In this document: piece by piece, positions 38,581-47,382 of the stretch | How positions within the stretch are numbered: position 1 is the stretch's first letter | Layout: every line of letters begins with the position of its first letter | Assembly (NCBI GenBank): GCA_965205525.1 | Contig: OZ242171.1 | Location: 744,001 to 808,000, forward strand | Reading direction: 5' to 3' | Length of the DNA: 64,000 nucleotides | DNA from: G965205525 sp965205525 | Lineage (GTDB): Bacteria > Pseudomonadota > Gammaproteobacteria > JABABF01 | The notes under the pieces: generated by a model | The model's input: the letters and a program-made list of their open reading frames with translations, nothing else | What the model was told of the DNA's origin: nothing | The model's database searches: none | Program-made: the position numbers and the translations under genes

Positions 38581-39291
38581 TTAGCGGATGTCTCCGGTCA
38601 CCCGCACCCGCTTGCTGCCTGCGACGACCGCCTTGGCCCGGGCTGCCCGCCGCGTCTTGGCGGCATCGTCGAGCATGCGGTGCAGGGCGATCAGCAGGCC
38701 TGCAAACAGGAAAGCCCCCGGCGGGAGCACCGCCACCAGCACTGCCCGGTAGTTTTCAAATAGCACAATCTCCCAGTTCCGGGCCCCCTCTCCAAACAGG
38801 AGATGCATGTCGGCGAACAGGATGCCGGTGCCCACGAGCTCCCGAAGTGCGCCCAGCAGCAGCAGTGCAGCGGCAAAGCCTGCCCCCACCGCCAGCCCGT
38901 CTAAGGCCGAGAATAGAACGCCGTTGCGGCGGGCGAAGCTCTCGGCGCGGCCGAGAATGGCACAGTTGGTGACAATGATCGGAATAAAAATGCCGAGCAC
39001 CAGGTACAGCTCGTAGGTGTAGGCCTGCATCAGGAGTTCAATGCAGGTGGTAAATGCGGCGATGATGGCAACAAAGGTAGGCAGGCGAATGGTGTCCGGC
39101 ACCTGCCGCCGCACCAGGGATACCGCGGTGTTGGACAGCACCAGCACTGCCATGGTGGCAAGCCCCAGCCCGAGGGCATTGACCACCGAATTGCTCACGC
39201 CCAGCAGCGGGCACAGCCCCAGCAGCTGGACCAGCGCCGGGTTGTTGTTCCAAAGTCCGTCCCGGATCACCTCGCCGCAGCGCTCAATCAC
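38581..39291 (-). CDS. rnfE: Rnf/Rsx electron transport complex subunit E
   Basis: 236 aa integral membrane subunit, homologous to RnfA. Together they form the membrane core of the ferredoxin:NAD+ oxidoreductase, which in enterobacteria also keeps SoxR reduced (Rsx). Family segments are LLGLCPLLGVSNSVVNALG and PIIVTNCAILGRAESFA, with the buried Cys residues proposed to hold an intramembrane iron-sulfur centre. About six membrane helices and a basic C-terminal tail. The GTG start at 39291 overlaps the rnfG stop as GTGA, implying translational coupling. It is the last gene of the operon; nth, which follows in E. coli, is not here. Confidence 0.95.
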   Translation of the reverse strand: MIERCGEVIRDGLWNNNPALVQLLGLCPLLGVSNSVVNALGLGLATMAVLVLSNTAVSLVRRQVPDTIRLPTFVAIIAAFTTCIELLMQAYTYELYLVLGIFIPIIVTNCAILGRAESFARRNGVLFSALDGLAVGAGFAAALLLLGALRELVGTGILFADMHLLFGEGARNWEIVLFENYRAVLVAVLPPGAFLFAGLLIALHRMLDDAAKTRRAARAKAVVAGSKRVRVTGDIR

Positions 39292-39950
39292 TTTGCTTTC
39301 TCTCCCGGTTTTCCAAACAGCATCCGCCGCTCTTTCTCAGCATAGCGCAAGCTGCGATAGACTGCGAGCACGACTGCCCGGGGGGTCACGGTGGCACCGG
39401 TGAACTGGTCAAAACTGCCGCCATCTTTTTTCACTTTCCATTTTCCCGGCGGCGGCTCGGCAAGTGATTTCTCGCTGAAGCCCAGAATCCAGGGGGATTT
39501 GCGCAGGTCCACCTTGTCCCCCAGCCCCGGTGTCTCCCGGTGCCGCACCACCCGCACCCCGGCAATGCTGCCGTCTTGGTTGATCCCCACCAGCATGTCC
39601 AGGGCCTCGGTGTAGCCGTCCGGCGCAATCACTGGCAAAAGCACTGCGGTGACAATCCCTGCCTGGCGTGCGACATAGGCCAGGCGCGGCTCTCCGTAGC
39701 CCAGCAGCACCCGATCTGCCACGGGCAGGACATCTGTCAGCAGTTCGTTGTCGTAGCGATGAATCGGCACGATTTCCTGCAGCGCTTTCTCCCGAGCCGC
39801 CTGTTCTCGGGCGGCAATGCGCTCCCGGGTGCCGATGTAGGTGAGGGAGGCCCCGGCAGTGGTGAGCACTGCAAACAGGGTCAGGAGCAGGCTGTGACGG
39901 CTGATGGATCTGCCGAAGCTCTCCGGTGCCCCCTCTGTTTCACCTGCCAT
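39288..39950 (-). CDS. rnfG: Rnf/Rsx electron transport complex subunit G
   Basis: 220 aa. One N-terminal membrane helix (about 18-38) anchors a periplasmic flavodomain carrying covalent FMN. The attachment motif TGAT is at 184-187, so Thr187 is the expected phosphodiester-linked residue. Also visible are the family segments GVRVVRHRETPGLGDK and DQFTGATVTPRAV. It starts with ATG inside the last codons of rnfD (11-nt overlap) and ends overlapping rnfE by 4 nt. Confidence 0.95.
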   Translation of the reverse strand: MAGETEGAPESFGRSISRHSLLLTLFAVLTTAGASLTYIGTRERIAAREQAAREKALQEIVPIHRYDNELLTDVLPVADRVLLGYGEPRLAYVARQAGIVTAVLLPVIAPDGYTEALDMLVGINQDGSIAGVRVVRHRETPGLGDKVDLRKSPWILGFSEKSLAEPPPGKWKVKKDGGSFDQFTGATVTPRAVVLAVYRSLRYAEKERRMLFGKPGEKAK

Positions 39951-40962
39951 GGCCGTAGGTCCTCGGCTGGGTGTAGTTGTCTATGAAGGGCGCGGCAAAA
40001 TTCATCAGCAGCACGGCGAAGGCGACACCGTCCGGATAGTTGCTAAAGGTGCGGATGCTAAAGACCAGAATGCCGGCCCCGATGCCGCACAAGAGCCGCC
40101 CTCGGTTGCTGACGGCGGAGCTTACCGGATCGGTGAGAATGAAAAATGCCCCCAGCATGGCGGCCCCTGTGCAGAGGTGCATCAGCGGGGAGCCGCCGCT
40201 GTCCGAGCTGCCCCCGGCATAGAAGAGCGCTGCCAGCAGCGCCAGCGCTCCCAGCATGCCCGCCGGGGCGTGCCAGGTGAATATGCGGCGCCAGATCAGG
40301 AAGAGCCCGCCGAGCAGGAAGCCCAGGTTGACCCATTCCCATCCCAGCCCGCCGAAGAGACCGAATTGGGGCGCGCTCTGCCACAGCTCGTCCACCGTCA
40401 TGCCGCCTCGTCCCCGAAACAGATCCAGGGGGGTGGCCATGGTGAAGGCGTCCGGCCCTGCGGAGCCCTGCATGCTCAGCAGGGCTGCCTGCCATAAGCT
40501 CGGCGGCACATAGTCCTGCAGGGCGCCCCGGGGCGCCGCCCAGGCGGTCATTTCCACCGGGAAGGAGATGAGGAGCATCACGTAGCCAGTCATCGCCGGA
40601 TTGAAGGGGTTGTAGCCCAGACCGCCGTACACGTGCTTGCCGACCAGAACTGCGAAGGCAGTTCCCGAGACAGTTATCCACCAGGGGCAGTAGGGAGGCA
40701 GTGCCAGTGCCAGCAGCAGGGCGGTTACCAGCACGCTGCCGTCTCGCAGATAAAAGCCGGGGGCGCGCCCCCGCAGATGGACGGCGATGATCTCGCACAG
40801 GACGGCGGTCACCCCCCCGAGCAGGATGTTCCACACCGTGCCCCAGCCAAAAAACCAAGTGAGAGCGGCCAGTCCCGGCAGTGCTGCCAGCAGCACCTGG
40901 CGCATCACCCAGCCGGTATTCTGGGTGGCGTACAGGTGCGGAGAAGGAGCCCGCAGGAGCAT
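39940..40962 (-). CDS. rnfD: Rnf/Rsx electron transport complex subunit D
   Basis: 340 aa membrane subunit with several hydrophobic helices and a covalent FMN site (FTMATPLD, Thr at residue 177 counted from the ATG used here). Conserved blocks are FFGWGTVWNILL, GGLGYNPFNPAMTGYVMLLI, GAFFILTDPVSSAVSNRGR and YPDGVAFAVLLMNFAAPFID. I chose ATG 40962 because it gives an N-terminus like E. coli RsxD. A TTG four codons upstream (40974) overlaps the rnfC stop and is an alternative start. Confidence 0.93.
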   Translation of the reverse strand: MLLRAPSPHLYATQNTGWVMRQVLLAALPGLAALTWFFGWGTVWNILLGGVTAVLCEIIAVHLRGRAPGFYLRDGSVLVTALLLALALPPYCPWWITVSGTAFAVLVGKHVYGGLGYNPFNPAMTGYVMLLISFPVEMTAWAAPRGALQDYVPPSLWQAALLSMQGSAGPDAFTMATPLDLFRGRGGMTVDELWQSAPQFGLFGGLGWEWVNLGFLLGGLFLIWRRIFTWHAPAGMLGALALLAALFYAGGSSDSGGSPLMHLCTGAAMLGAFFILTDPVSSAVSNRGRLLCGIGAGILVFSIRTFSNYPDGVAFAVLLMNFAAPFIDNYTQPRTYGHGR

Positions 40963-40970
40963 TGCCGGGC

Positions 40971-42698
40971 TCAATCTTCTGCTGCCGGTGCTGCGGTCTC
41001 TTCTCCCGGCGGGAGCGGCTGCCGGTGCACCTTATCCAGCTGCAGGCGCAGGCGCTCCACAGTCGCTGCCAGCGCCGGCGCCGTCTCCGCTTCTCCGGCT
41101 TCTCGCAGCCGCTGCTGTGCCTTTTCCAGGCGTCTTTGCAGAAGGGCTGCCCGGTCCGGGGGCGCATCCGTTTTGCCCGCTGTCTCCTTTTGAGCCTGTA
41201 CGCGCCCAATGGCTTCCTGCACCGGGTCCTGGCCCTTTAGGGCCCGGGCCGCTGTCGCCTCTCTGCGTGCCCTGCGGGCGGCTTCCCGCTCCTCCTTCTC
41301 CTTTGCGATACGCGCCTGGTGAGATTCAAAACGCTGCTGGGCCACCTCCGCCCGGGCATCCTTGTCCCGCAGCTCCAGGATTTCTCCCTTGGCGGCCCGG
41401 TAGTACTGCACCAGCGGGATGCGGCTCGGACACACATAAGCGCAGGCGCCGCATTCAATGCAGTCAAATAGGTTGTGCTCCTCCAGCTTCTGGTGCTCAC
41501 GGCTGCGGGCAAACCAGTACAGCTGCTGGGGCAGGAGCAGGGCAGGGCATGCCTCTGCGCACATGCCGCAGCGGATGCAGGGCTGGGCCGGCGGCGCTGG
41601 CGGCAGCTCCTCTTCTGTCATGGCCAGAATGCAGTTGGTGGTTTTGACCACCGGCACCGCCGTGTCCTCCAAAGCGAAGCCCATCATGGGACCGCCCATC
41701 AAAAGGCGCGAGCATCGGGCCTCTGTGAAGCCGCCGATCTTCAGCAGGTGGGAGATCGGCGTGCCCAGCAGCACTTCGTAGTTGCCGGGCTCGGCCACTG
41801 CGTCGCCGGTCAGGGTGGTGATGCGGGAAGTGAGGGGCTCACCCCGCTCCACCGCCCGGCACACCGCCGCCGCCGTGCCTACGTTCTGGCACACCACGCC
41901 GACATCGGCAGGCAGACCCCCGCTCGGCACCTCCCGGCCCAGGAGGATCTGGATCAGCTGCTTTTCGCCGCCGGCCGGGTAGCGGGCCGGCACGATTGCG
42001 ATCTGAAAGCCGCTCCCCTGAATCGCCTTTTCCATGGCAGCCGCTGCCAGGGGCATGTTGTCCTCTATGGCGATCAGCACTTGCCGAGGGGAGACCAGCC
42101 GGGCGAGGATTTCAATGCCGACGCTCACTTCCCGGGCGCGCTCCCGTATCAGCATTTCATCGGCGGTGATATAGGGCTCGCATTCCACACCGTTAATCAC
42201 CAGGAATTCTATGGGAGCGGTCGGGGACAGCTTCACGTCGGTGGGAAAGCCGGCACCGCCGAGTCCAGTGATGCCGGCTCGGCGGATGTGTTCTCGCAGC
42301 GTGGCGGGCGTCGCCTGCCGGTAGTCCGCAATGCCTTCCAGCGGGCTCTCCTCCTGCGCGCCGTCCGGGGTGATGGTCACACACAGCGCCTGCAGCCCGG
42401 AGGGATGGGGCACCGGGTGCATGCCGATTTTCTCCACCGTGCCGGAGGCGGGGGCGTGCACCGGTGCGCTGATAAAGGAGCGGGCCTCCGCCAGCACCTG
42501 GCCCTTCAGAACCCGGTCCCCGGGTTTTACCACCGGTGAGGCCGGTGCGCCTATGTGCTGCGAGAGGGGCAGCACCAGCCGCTCCGGCAGTCCGGCAGCG
42601 ATTAGGGGGCGCTCCCGGGACAGCTCTTTGTGTTCGGGGGGATGCACGCCTCCCGGGCTGGGGTGCAGCTCCTGCACCGCTCGGACCGGCTCATTCAT
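40971..42698 (-). CDS. rnfC: Rnf/Rsx electron transport complex subunit C
   Basis: 575 aa from the ATG at 42698, which overlaps the rnfB stop as ATGA; a longer upstream reading is unlikely. It is the NADH/FMN-binding peripheral subunit on the cytoplasmic side. Domains: a biotinyl-like fold near the N-terminus (SFISAPVHAPASGTV), the Nqo1-like FMN/NADH fold (GITGLGGAGFPT, VINGVECEPYITAD), and two 4Fe-4S motifs, CIRCGMCAEACP and CIECGACAYVCP. The final 140 residues are Ala/Arg/Glu-rich and probably coiled coil, a shorter version of the repetitive tail of E. coli RsxC. Confidence 0.96.
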   Translation of the reverse strand: MNEPVRAVQELHPSPGGVHPPEHKELSRERPLIAAGLPERLVLPLSQHIGAPASPVVKPGDRVLKGQVLAEARSFISAPVHAPASGTVEKIGMHPVPHPSGLQALCVTITPDGAQEESPLEGIADYRQATPATLREHIRRAGITGLGGAGFPTDVKLSPTAPIEFLVINGVECEPYITADEMLIRERAREVSVGIEILARLVSPRQVLIAIEDNMPLAAAAMEKAIQGSGFQIAIVPARYPAGGEKQLIQILLGREVPSGGLPADVGVVCQNVGTAAAVCRAVERGEPLTSRITTLTGDAVAEPGNYEVLLGTPISHLLKIGGFTEARCSRLLMGGPMMGFALEDTAVPVVKTTNCILAMTEEELPPAPPAQPCIRCGMCAEACPALLLPQQLYWFARSREHQKLEEHNLFDCIECGACAYVCPSRIPLVQYYRAAKGEILELRDKDARAEVAQQRFESHQARIAKEKEEREAARRARREATAARALKGQDPVQEAIGRVQAQKETAGKTDAPPDRAALLQRRLEKAQQRLREAGEAETAPALAATVERLRLQLDKVHRQPLPPGEETAAPAAED

Positions 42699-43303
42699 GA
42701 GTGGCTGCTCCGGGGGCTGCTGGTGGCGATGAGCAGGCCCGTCGGGTCCGGCGGCAGATCCCATTTCCAGCTGGCGGTGGTGATTTCAATGGGACGCATT
42801 TCAATGCAGTCCACCGGGCAGGGCTCCACGCAGAGATCGCAGCCGGTGCACTCTTCGGCGATTACCGTGTGCATGCGCTTTGCCGCGCCGAGAATCGCGT
42901 CCACCGGGCAGGCTTGGATGCACTTGGTGCAGCCGATGCATTCATCCTCCCGGATGTATGCGATCGCCCGGGGCTTTTCCTCTCCGTGCTCTTCGTCTAA
43001 GGGCAGAGGCTCTGTGTCCAAAAGACCGGCCAGGGCCGCAATGCCGGCTTCGCCGCCGGGGGGGCAGCGGTTGATGTTGGCCTCCCCCCGGGCGATGGCC
43101 TCGGCATAGGGGCGGCAGCCCGGGTAGCCGCACTGCCCGCACTGGGTCTGAGGCAGGATGGCATTGATCTGCTCGGTCAGTGAGTTTCCCTCCGGCCGAA
43201 AGCGCACGGCGGCAAAGCCCAGCAGCGCCCCCAGCAGAATGCCGAGCAGCAGCATCGCCGCAATGGATGCGACGAGAGAATGCTGTGCCAGAATTTCGTA
43301 CAA
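42695..43303 (-). CDS. rnfB: Rnf/Rsx electron transport complex subunit B (ferredoxin-like)
   Basis: 202 aa. An N-terminal membrane helix (LLLGILLGALLGF) is followed by a 4Fe-4S domain (QTQCGQCGYPGCRPYAEAI) and two ferredoxin motifs, CIGCTKCIQACPVDAI and CTGCDLCVEPCPVDCI. It accepts electrons from ferredoxin and passes them to the membrane part. The start is a TTG at 43303; the next in-frame ATG would cut off half of the membrane anchor, so TTG is preferred. It lies 49 nt after rnfA. Confidence 0.95.
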   Translation of the reverse strand: MYEILAQHSLVASIAAMLLLGILLGALLGFAAVRFRPEGNSLTEQINAILPQTQCGQCGYPGCRPYAEAIARGEANINRCPPGGEAGIAALAGLLDTEPLPLDEEHGEEKPRAIAYIREDECIGCTKCIQACPVDAILGAAKRMHTVIAEECTGCDLCVEPCPVDCIEMRPIEITTASWKWDLPPDPTGLLIATSSPRSSHS

Positions 43304-43352
43304 GAATCTGCGATGGTCTCTGCGCCTGCCTTCCTATGGTGAGGTGCGCGGG

Positions 43353-43931
43353 CTAGACCAATCCGGCAAAGCCCATGAATGCCAGGGACACCAGGCCGGC
43401 GGTGATCATGGCGGAAGCGGCCCCCTGAAAGGGCATCGGTATGTCGGCGGCGATCAGACGCTCGCGCATGGCGGCGAAGAGTATGAGCACCAGAGAGAAA
43501 CCTGCCGCGGCCCCGAAACCGTAGAGGGCGGATTCCACGAAACTGTGGCTGTGGCTGATGTTCAGCAGGGCCACCCCCAGCACGGCACAGTTCGTGGTGA
43601 TCAGGGGCAGGAACACGCCGAGCACCCGGTGCAGCAGCGGGCTGGTATTGCGCACCACGATTTCAGTGAACTGCACCACGGCGGCGATGACGAGGATAAA
43701 GCTGATCAGGCGCAGGTATTCCAGTTCTAAGGGGCGCAGCAGCCAGGTGAACACGAGATAGCTGCATACGGAGGCCAAGGTCAGCACAAAAGTGGTGGCC
43801 GCCGCCATGCCCATGGCGCTCTCCAGCTTGGTGGAGACGCCCATGAAGGGGCACAGGCCGAGAAATTGCACCAGCACAAAGTTGTTGACCAGCACTGCGC
43901 TCAGCAGGAGCAGAGAGTATTCTGAAAGCAT
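43353..43931 (-). CDS. rnfA: Rnf/Rsx electron transport complex subunit A
   Basis: 192 aa, typical length, six hydrophobic helices. Hallmarks are VQFLGLCPFMGVSTKLESAMG, FLPLITTNCAVLGVAL and the C-terminal MPFQGAASAMITAGLVSLAF. It is the first gene of rnfABCDGE, pairs with RnfE in the membrane and is part of the ion-pumping core. ATG at 43931; a GAGG lies 11 nt upstream, far for a Shine-Dalgarno site. A TATAAT about 106 nt upstream may be its promoter. Confidence 0.96.
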   Translation of the reverse strand: MLSEYSLLLLSAVLVNNFVLVQFLGLCPFMGVSTKLESAMGMAAATTFVLTLASVCSYLVFTWLLRPLELEYLRLISFILVIAAVVQFTEIVVRNTSPLLHRVLGVFLPLITTNCAVLGVALLNISHSHSFVESALYGFGAAAGFSLVLILFAAMRERLIAADIPMPFQGAASAMITAGLVSLAFMGFAGLV

Positions 43932-44036
43932 AATTCACACCGCCTCGCTGTGCCTTGCATGGCGGGGGAAAAGAGTGGCACGCATATCTTTTGCTGAGTC
44001 CTCCGCTAAATTAATGCTCTTTCCCCCCTGCGGCAG

Positions 44037-44042
44037 ATTATA
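44037..44042 (-). promoter_or_regulatory. Putative -10 box for the rnf operon
   Basis: A TATAAT on the minus strand in the 200-nt gap between metG and rnfA. No convincing -35 box stands 17 nt upstream, so support is limited to the -10 match and its position. Confidence 0.35.
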
Positions 44043-44131
44043 GCGGTAAATAGGCTGTGCTCTTTGCCATTGCGGACTCTGTCCTGGACTCTTTGCTCAG
44101 CCGCTTTATCGCCGGACAGCCGAAACGCGGA

Positions 44132-45790
44132 TTATTCCTGCTCTGCGGCTGCCGCCTCGCCGACGAGAGCCGCTGCCTGTGCTGGATCAACGCGCTGAAA
44201 CAGCGGCTTGAAAGGGGCGAGGCGCCGCCCGGCCGGCCAGTCGGACAGCGTGCTCCAGTCCAGCGTTTCGGCGAGATAGGCTTCGGCCCGCGCCGCCAGT
44301 CCCGGCACCACCGGCTTCAGGTACAGCATCAGCAGGCGAAAGGTCGCAGCTCCGGCGGTGCAGACCGCGAGAATTTCGGGATTTCTCGCATCGGCCCGGG
44401 CCATCTCCCAGGGTTTTTTTTCGTCAATAAAGCGGTTGGCGCTGTCCGCCAATCCCGTGATCCTGCGTATTGCGCGGCTGTATTCCCGGGCTTCAAAGCA
44501 GCGGGCGATTTCCGGGGCCGCAATCTCTGCTTCTTCCGCCGGCCCGCCCCTTGCCGGCTGCTCGGCGAGCGTATTGCCGAAGTGACGTTCCAGAAAGGGT
44601 GCGCAGCGACTCGCAATATTGACCACCTTGCCCACCAGGTCGGCGTTGACCCGCTGCGCCATGTCCTTCGGGTCCAGGTCCACATCTTCTAAGCCGCTGC
44701 CCAGCCGGGCTGCCACGTAGTAGCGCAGCACGTCGGGATCCATCTGCTGGAGAAAATGGCGGGCGCGGATGAAAGTGCCCCTGGACTTGGACATCTTTTC
44801 CCCGAGCACGGTGAGAAAGCCGTGAGCGTGGATAGCGGTGGGCAGCCGAAAGCCCGCCGCTCGGAGCAGGGCGGGCCAGAACAGGCCATGGAAATGGATG
44901 ATGTCCTTGCCGATGAAGTGATGCAGCTCGGTCGCTGCATCCTCCTTCCAGAAATCATCAAAATGCAGACCTTCCTCCTCGCACAGCTTTTGAAAGCAGG
45001 CCATGTAGCCTACCGGCGCATCCAGCCACACATAAAAATACTTGCCGGGCGCATCGGGAATTTCAAAGCCGAAGTAGGGCGCATCACGGCTGATATCCCA
45101 TTCCTGCAATCCGGCATCCATCCATTCACAGAGCTTGTTCTGCACCGGTGCCTGCAGGGTGCCCTTCGCCATCCACTCCCGAAGGGTTTCTGCAAAGGCC
45201 GGCAGCTGGAAGAAATAATGCAGGGATTCCCGCTCAACCGGCACACTGCCAGACAGGGCGGAGCGGGGATTTTGCAATTCGGTGGGACTGTAGCTGGCGC
45301 CGCAGCTCTCGCAGTGATCCCCGTACTGGTCCCGGGCGCCGCAGCGAGGGCAGCTGCCGCGGATGAAACGATCGGCTAGGAATATTTTTCGTTCGGGGTC
45401 GTAGGCCTGGGTGATCTTGCGCTCGGCGATATAGCCGCGCTCCCGACAGCACCGATAGATGTGCTGGGAGAGCTTGCGGTTTTCCGGGCTGTGGGTGGTG
45501 TGGTAGCGGTCAAAGCTGATGTGAAAGTCCGTGAAATCCCGGTGGTGCTCCTCCTGCACCTTCGCAATCAGCTCCTCGGGAGAGATGCCCTCTTCCTCGG
45601 CCTTCAGCATGATCGCGGTGCCGTGGGCATCATCGGCGCAGATATAGCGGCAGCGGTGTCCCCGCAGGCGCTGGAAACGGGCCCAGATATCCGCCTGAAT
45701 GGTTTCTAAGATATGGCCCAGGTGGAGGGGACCATTTGCGTAGGGCAGGGCGCTGGTGAGCAGGATGTGCCGGACAGGATCGGCGGGCAT
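44132..45790 (-). CDS. metG: Methionine--tRNA ligase
   Basis: 552 aa from the ATG at 45790. Class I synthetase: HLGH signature near residue 23, zinc knuckle CPRCGARDQYGDHCESCG, and GEKMSKSRGTF for ATP binding. The Rossmann catalytic domain and anticodon helical bundle (VVNIASRCAPF, FIDEKKPWEMA) are present. The C-terminal Trbp111-like dimerisation domain of the 677-aa E. coli form is absent, so a monomer is likely. An in-frame ATG at 45841 lies upstream of a TATAAT at 45826-45821, so I prefer the internal start, which matches the family N-terminus. It diverges from radA. Confidence 0.95.
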   Translation of the reverse strand: MPADPVRHILLTSALPYANGPLHLGHILETIQADIWARFQRLRGHRCRYICADDAHGTAIMLKAEEEGISPEELIAKVQEEHHRDFTDFHISFDRYHTTHSPENRKLSQHIYRCCRERGYIAERKITQAYDPERKIFLADRFIRGSCPRCGARDQYGDHCESCGASYSPTELQNPRSALSGSVPVERESLHYFFQLPAFAETLREWMAKGTLQAPVQNKLCEWMDAGLQEWDISRDAPYFGFEIPDAPGKYFYVWLDAPVGYMACFQKLCEEEGLHFDDFWKEDAATELHHFIGKDIIHFHGLFWPALLRAAGFRLPTAIHAHGFLTVLGEKMSKSRGTFIRARHFLQQMDPDVLRYYVAARLGSGLEDVDLDPKDMAQRVNADLVGKVVNIASRCAPFLERHFGNTLAEQPARGGPAEEAEIAAPEIARCFEAREYSRAIRRITGLADSANRFIDEKKPWEMARADARNPEILAVCTAGAATFRLLMLYLKPVVPGLAARAEAYLAETLDWSTLSDWPAGRRLAPFKPLFQRVDPAQAAALVGEAAAAEQE

Positions 45791-45820
45791 GGGCAGAGGA
45801 GAGAGAGGAGGCAAAGGTGA

Positions 45821-45826
45821 ATTATA
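45821..45826 (-). promoter_or_regulatory. Putative -10 box of metG
   Basis: TATAAT on the minus strand 30 nt before the preferred metG ATG, giving a predicted leader of about 24 nt without a Shine-Dalgarno motif. The -35 region is weak. Confidence 0.35.
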
Positions 45827-45899
45827 GGTGCGGGTCGGCATGCTGCCGAATGACGGGGGCCGATCGCCCCCGGCCGACCCTTGAGAGCGGTCTCCTTCT

Positions 45900-45905
45900 T
45901 ATAAT
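45900..45905 (+). promoter_or_regulatory. Putative -10 box of radA, almost touching the start codon
   Basis: TATAAT ends 9 nt before the radA ATG at 45915, so a normal transcription start would give a leader of only a few nucleotides. A TTGAGA at 45881-45886 is only 13 nt upstream of it. No Shine-Dalgarno site is present, in keeping with a leaderless message. Confidence 0.35.
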
Positions 45906-45914
45906 GCCATTTCC

Positions 45915-47270
45915 ATGTCCAAGGTTCAGACGATCTATGTATGCGACCAGTGCGGCGGTTCTCAATCGCGCTGGCAGGGGCGCTGTGTGCACTGCGGAGA
46001 ATGGAACAGCCTGTCCAAGCTGAATCAGGCGGCCCGGCCCGAGGTGCCCCCCGTTGGCATCAGCGGTGCGGAATTGCAGCCCTTAGCGGAGATTGCAGCA
46101 GTTGAAACGGAGCGGCTGTCCACCGGTTTTGCCGAGTTTGATCGGGTATTGGGCGGCGGTCTGGTGCCCGGCGCTGCGGTGCTCCTCGGCGGGCCCCCGG
46201 GGGCGGGCAAGAGCACTCTGCTTTTGCAGCTGCTGGACCGTATCGCCGGCCCTAGCCTGTATGTGAGCGGTGAAGAATCCCCCGAGCAGGTGGCCCGGCG
46301 AGTGCGGCGGCTCGGTCTCTCGGTCTCCCAAGTGCAGGTGCTGGCGGAGAGCGATGCGGACCGGGTGGTGGCACAGGCGGCCGCGGCCCGGCCCGGCGTG
46401 CTGGTCGTGGATTCCATTCAGGTGATGCACCGGCCCGGCGCCGGGGCAATGCCCGGCGGTGTAGCCCAGGTGCGGGAATGCGCTGGGGCACTGGTATCCC
46501 ATGCCAAGGAGAGCGGTGCCGTGCTGCTCTTGGTGGGGCATGTGACCAAGGATGGTTCCCTGGCCGGTCCCCGGGTGCTGGAGCACCTGGTGGATTGCTC
46601 GCTCATGATGGAGAGTGCCGAGGACAGCCGCTTTCGCACCCTGCGGGGATATAAAAACCGTTTTGGCCCCACCGGCGAGCTGGGCATTTTTGCCATGACG
46701 GACAGCGGCCTGAAGGAGGTTCGGAACCCTTCGGCAATCTTTCTTTCACGGGGCAGCAAACCCGCTGCCGGCAGCGCAGTGGTAGTGCTGTGGGAGGGGA
46801 CCCGGCCTCTCCTGGTGGAGATCCAGGCGCTGGTGGATGACGGCGTGCCCGGCAATTCCCGGCGGTTGGCCGTGGGGCTGGATGCCGGCCGTTTGGCGAT
46901 GCTCCTGGCAGTGCTGCATCGTCACGGCGGCTTGGATGCCAGCGGGCGCGATGTATTTGTCAACGCCGTCGGCGGTGTGCGCGTGCAGGAGCCCGCTGCG
47001 GACCTGGCGGTGCTGCTGGCAACGGCATCCAGCCTGTGGGATCGTCCCCTGCCCCAGGATTTGGTGGTCTTTGGAGAAGTGGGCCTGGTGGGCGAGGTGC
47101 GCCCGGTGACCGGCGGACAGGAGCGCCTGCAGGAGGCGGCCAAGCACGGCTTTCGCCGTGCTGTGGTGCCTGTTGCCAACCTGCCGAAAAAAGTCCCCGA
47201 GGGCATGGCCGTGCACGGGGTGGAGAGCCTTCAGGCTGCACTGGAGGCCGCCGCCGGATTCGAGGCCTGA
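45915..47270 (+). CDS. radA: DNA repair protein RadA
   Basis: 451 aa, normal length. RecA-like, DnaB-type branch-migration motor used in recombinational repair. Order: N-terminal zinc finger (CDQCGG... CVHCGEW, residues 10-30), Walker A GGPPGAGKST at 92-101, the RadA-specific KNRFG motif at 247-251, and a C-terminal Lon-protease-like domain (DVFVNAVGGVRVQEPAADLAV). First plus-strand gene after the divergent metG. Followed by a 112-nt gap to glyA containing an AT-rich stretch that may hold a promoter. Confidence 0.97.
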   Translation: MSKVQTIYVCDQCGGSQSRWQGRCVHCGEWNSLSKLNQAARPEVPPVGISGAELQPLAEIAAVETERLSTGFAEFDRVLGGGLVPGAAVLLGGPPGAGKSTLLLQLLDRIAGPSLYVSGEESPEQVARRVRRLGLSVSQVQVLAESDADRVVAQAAAARPGVLVVDSIQVMHRPGAGAMPGGVAQVRECAGALVSHAKESGAVLLLVGHVTKDGSLAGPRVLEHLVDCSLMMESAEDSRFRTLRGYKNRFGPTGELGIFAMTDSGLKEVRNPSAIFLSRGSKPAAGSAVVVLWEGTRPLLVEIQALVDDGVPGNSRRLAVGLDAGRLAMLLAVLHRHGGLDASGRDVFVNAVGGVRVQEPAADLAVLLATASSLWDRPLPQDLVVFGEVGLVGEVRPVTGGQERLQEAAKHGFRRAVVPVANLPKKVPEGMAVHGVESLQAALEAAAGFEA

Positions 47271-47382
47271 GAAGGTCGGGCAGAAAGCATGGACGCCATA
47301 GACAGGCCGAGCGTGCGGCGACCGTGAAGAGGAATAGCGATTACAATAAAAAGATTAATTTTGTGCCTTTTCTGGACTGCCC

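Noticed and set aside
40058..41209. 383-codon minus-strand frame overlapping rnfC and rnfD
   Set aside because: It runs through two well-supported genes in another frame, and its Arg/Pro/Gly-rich translation is typical of an out-of-frame reading of GC-rich DNA.
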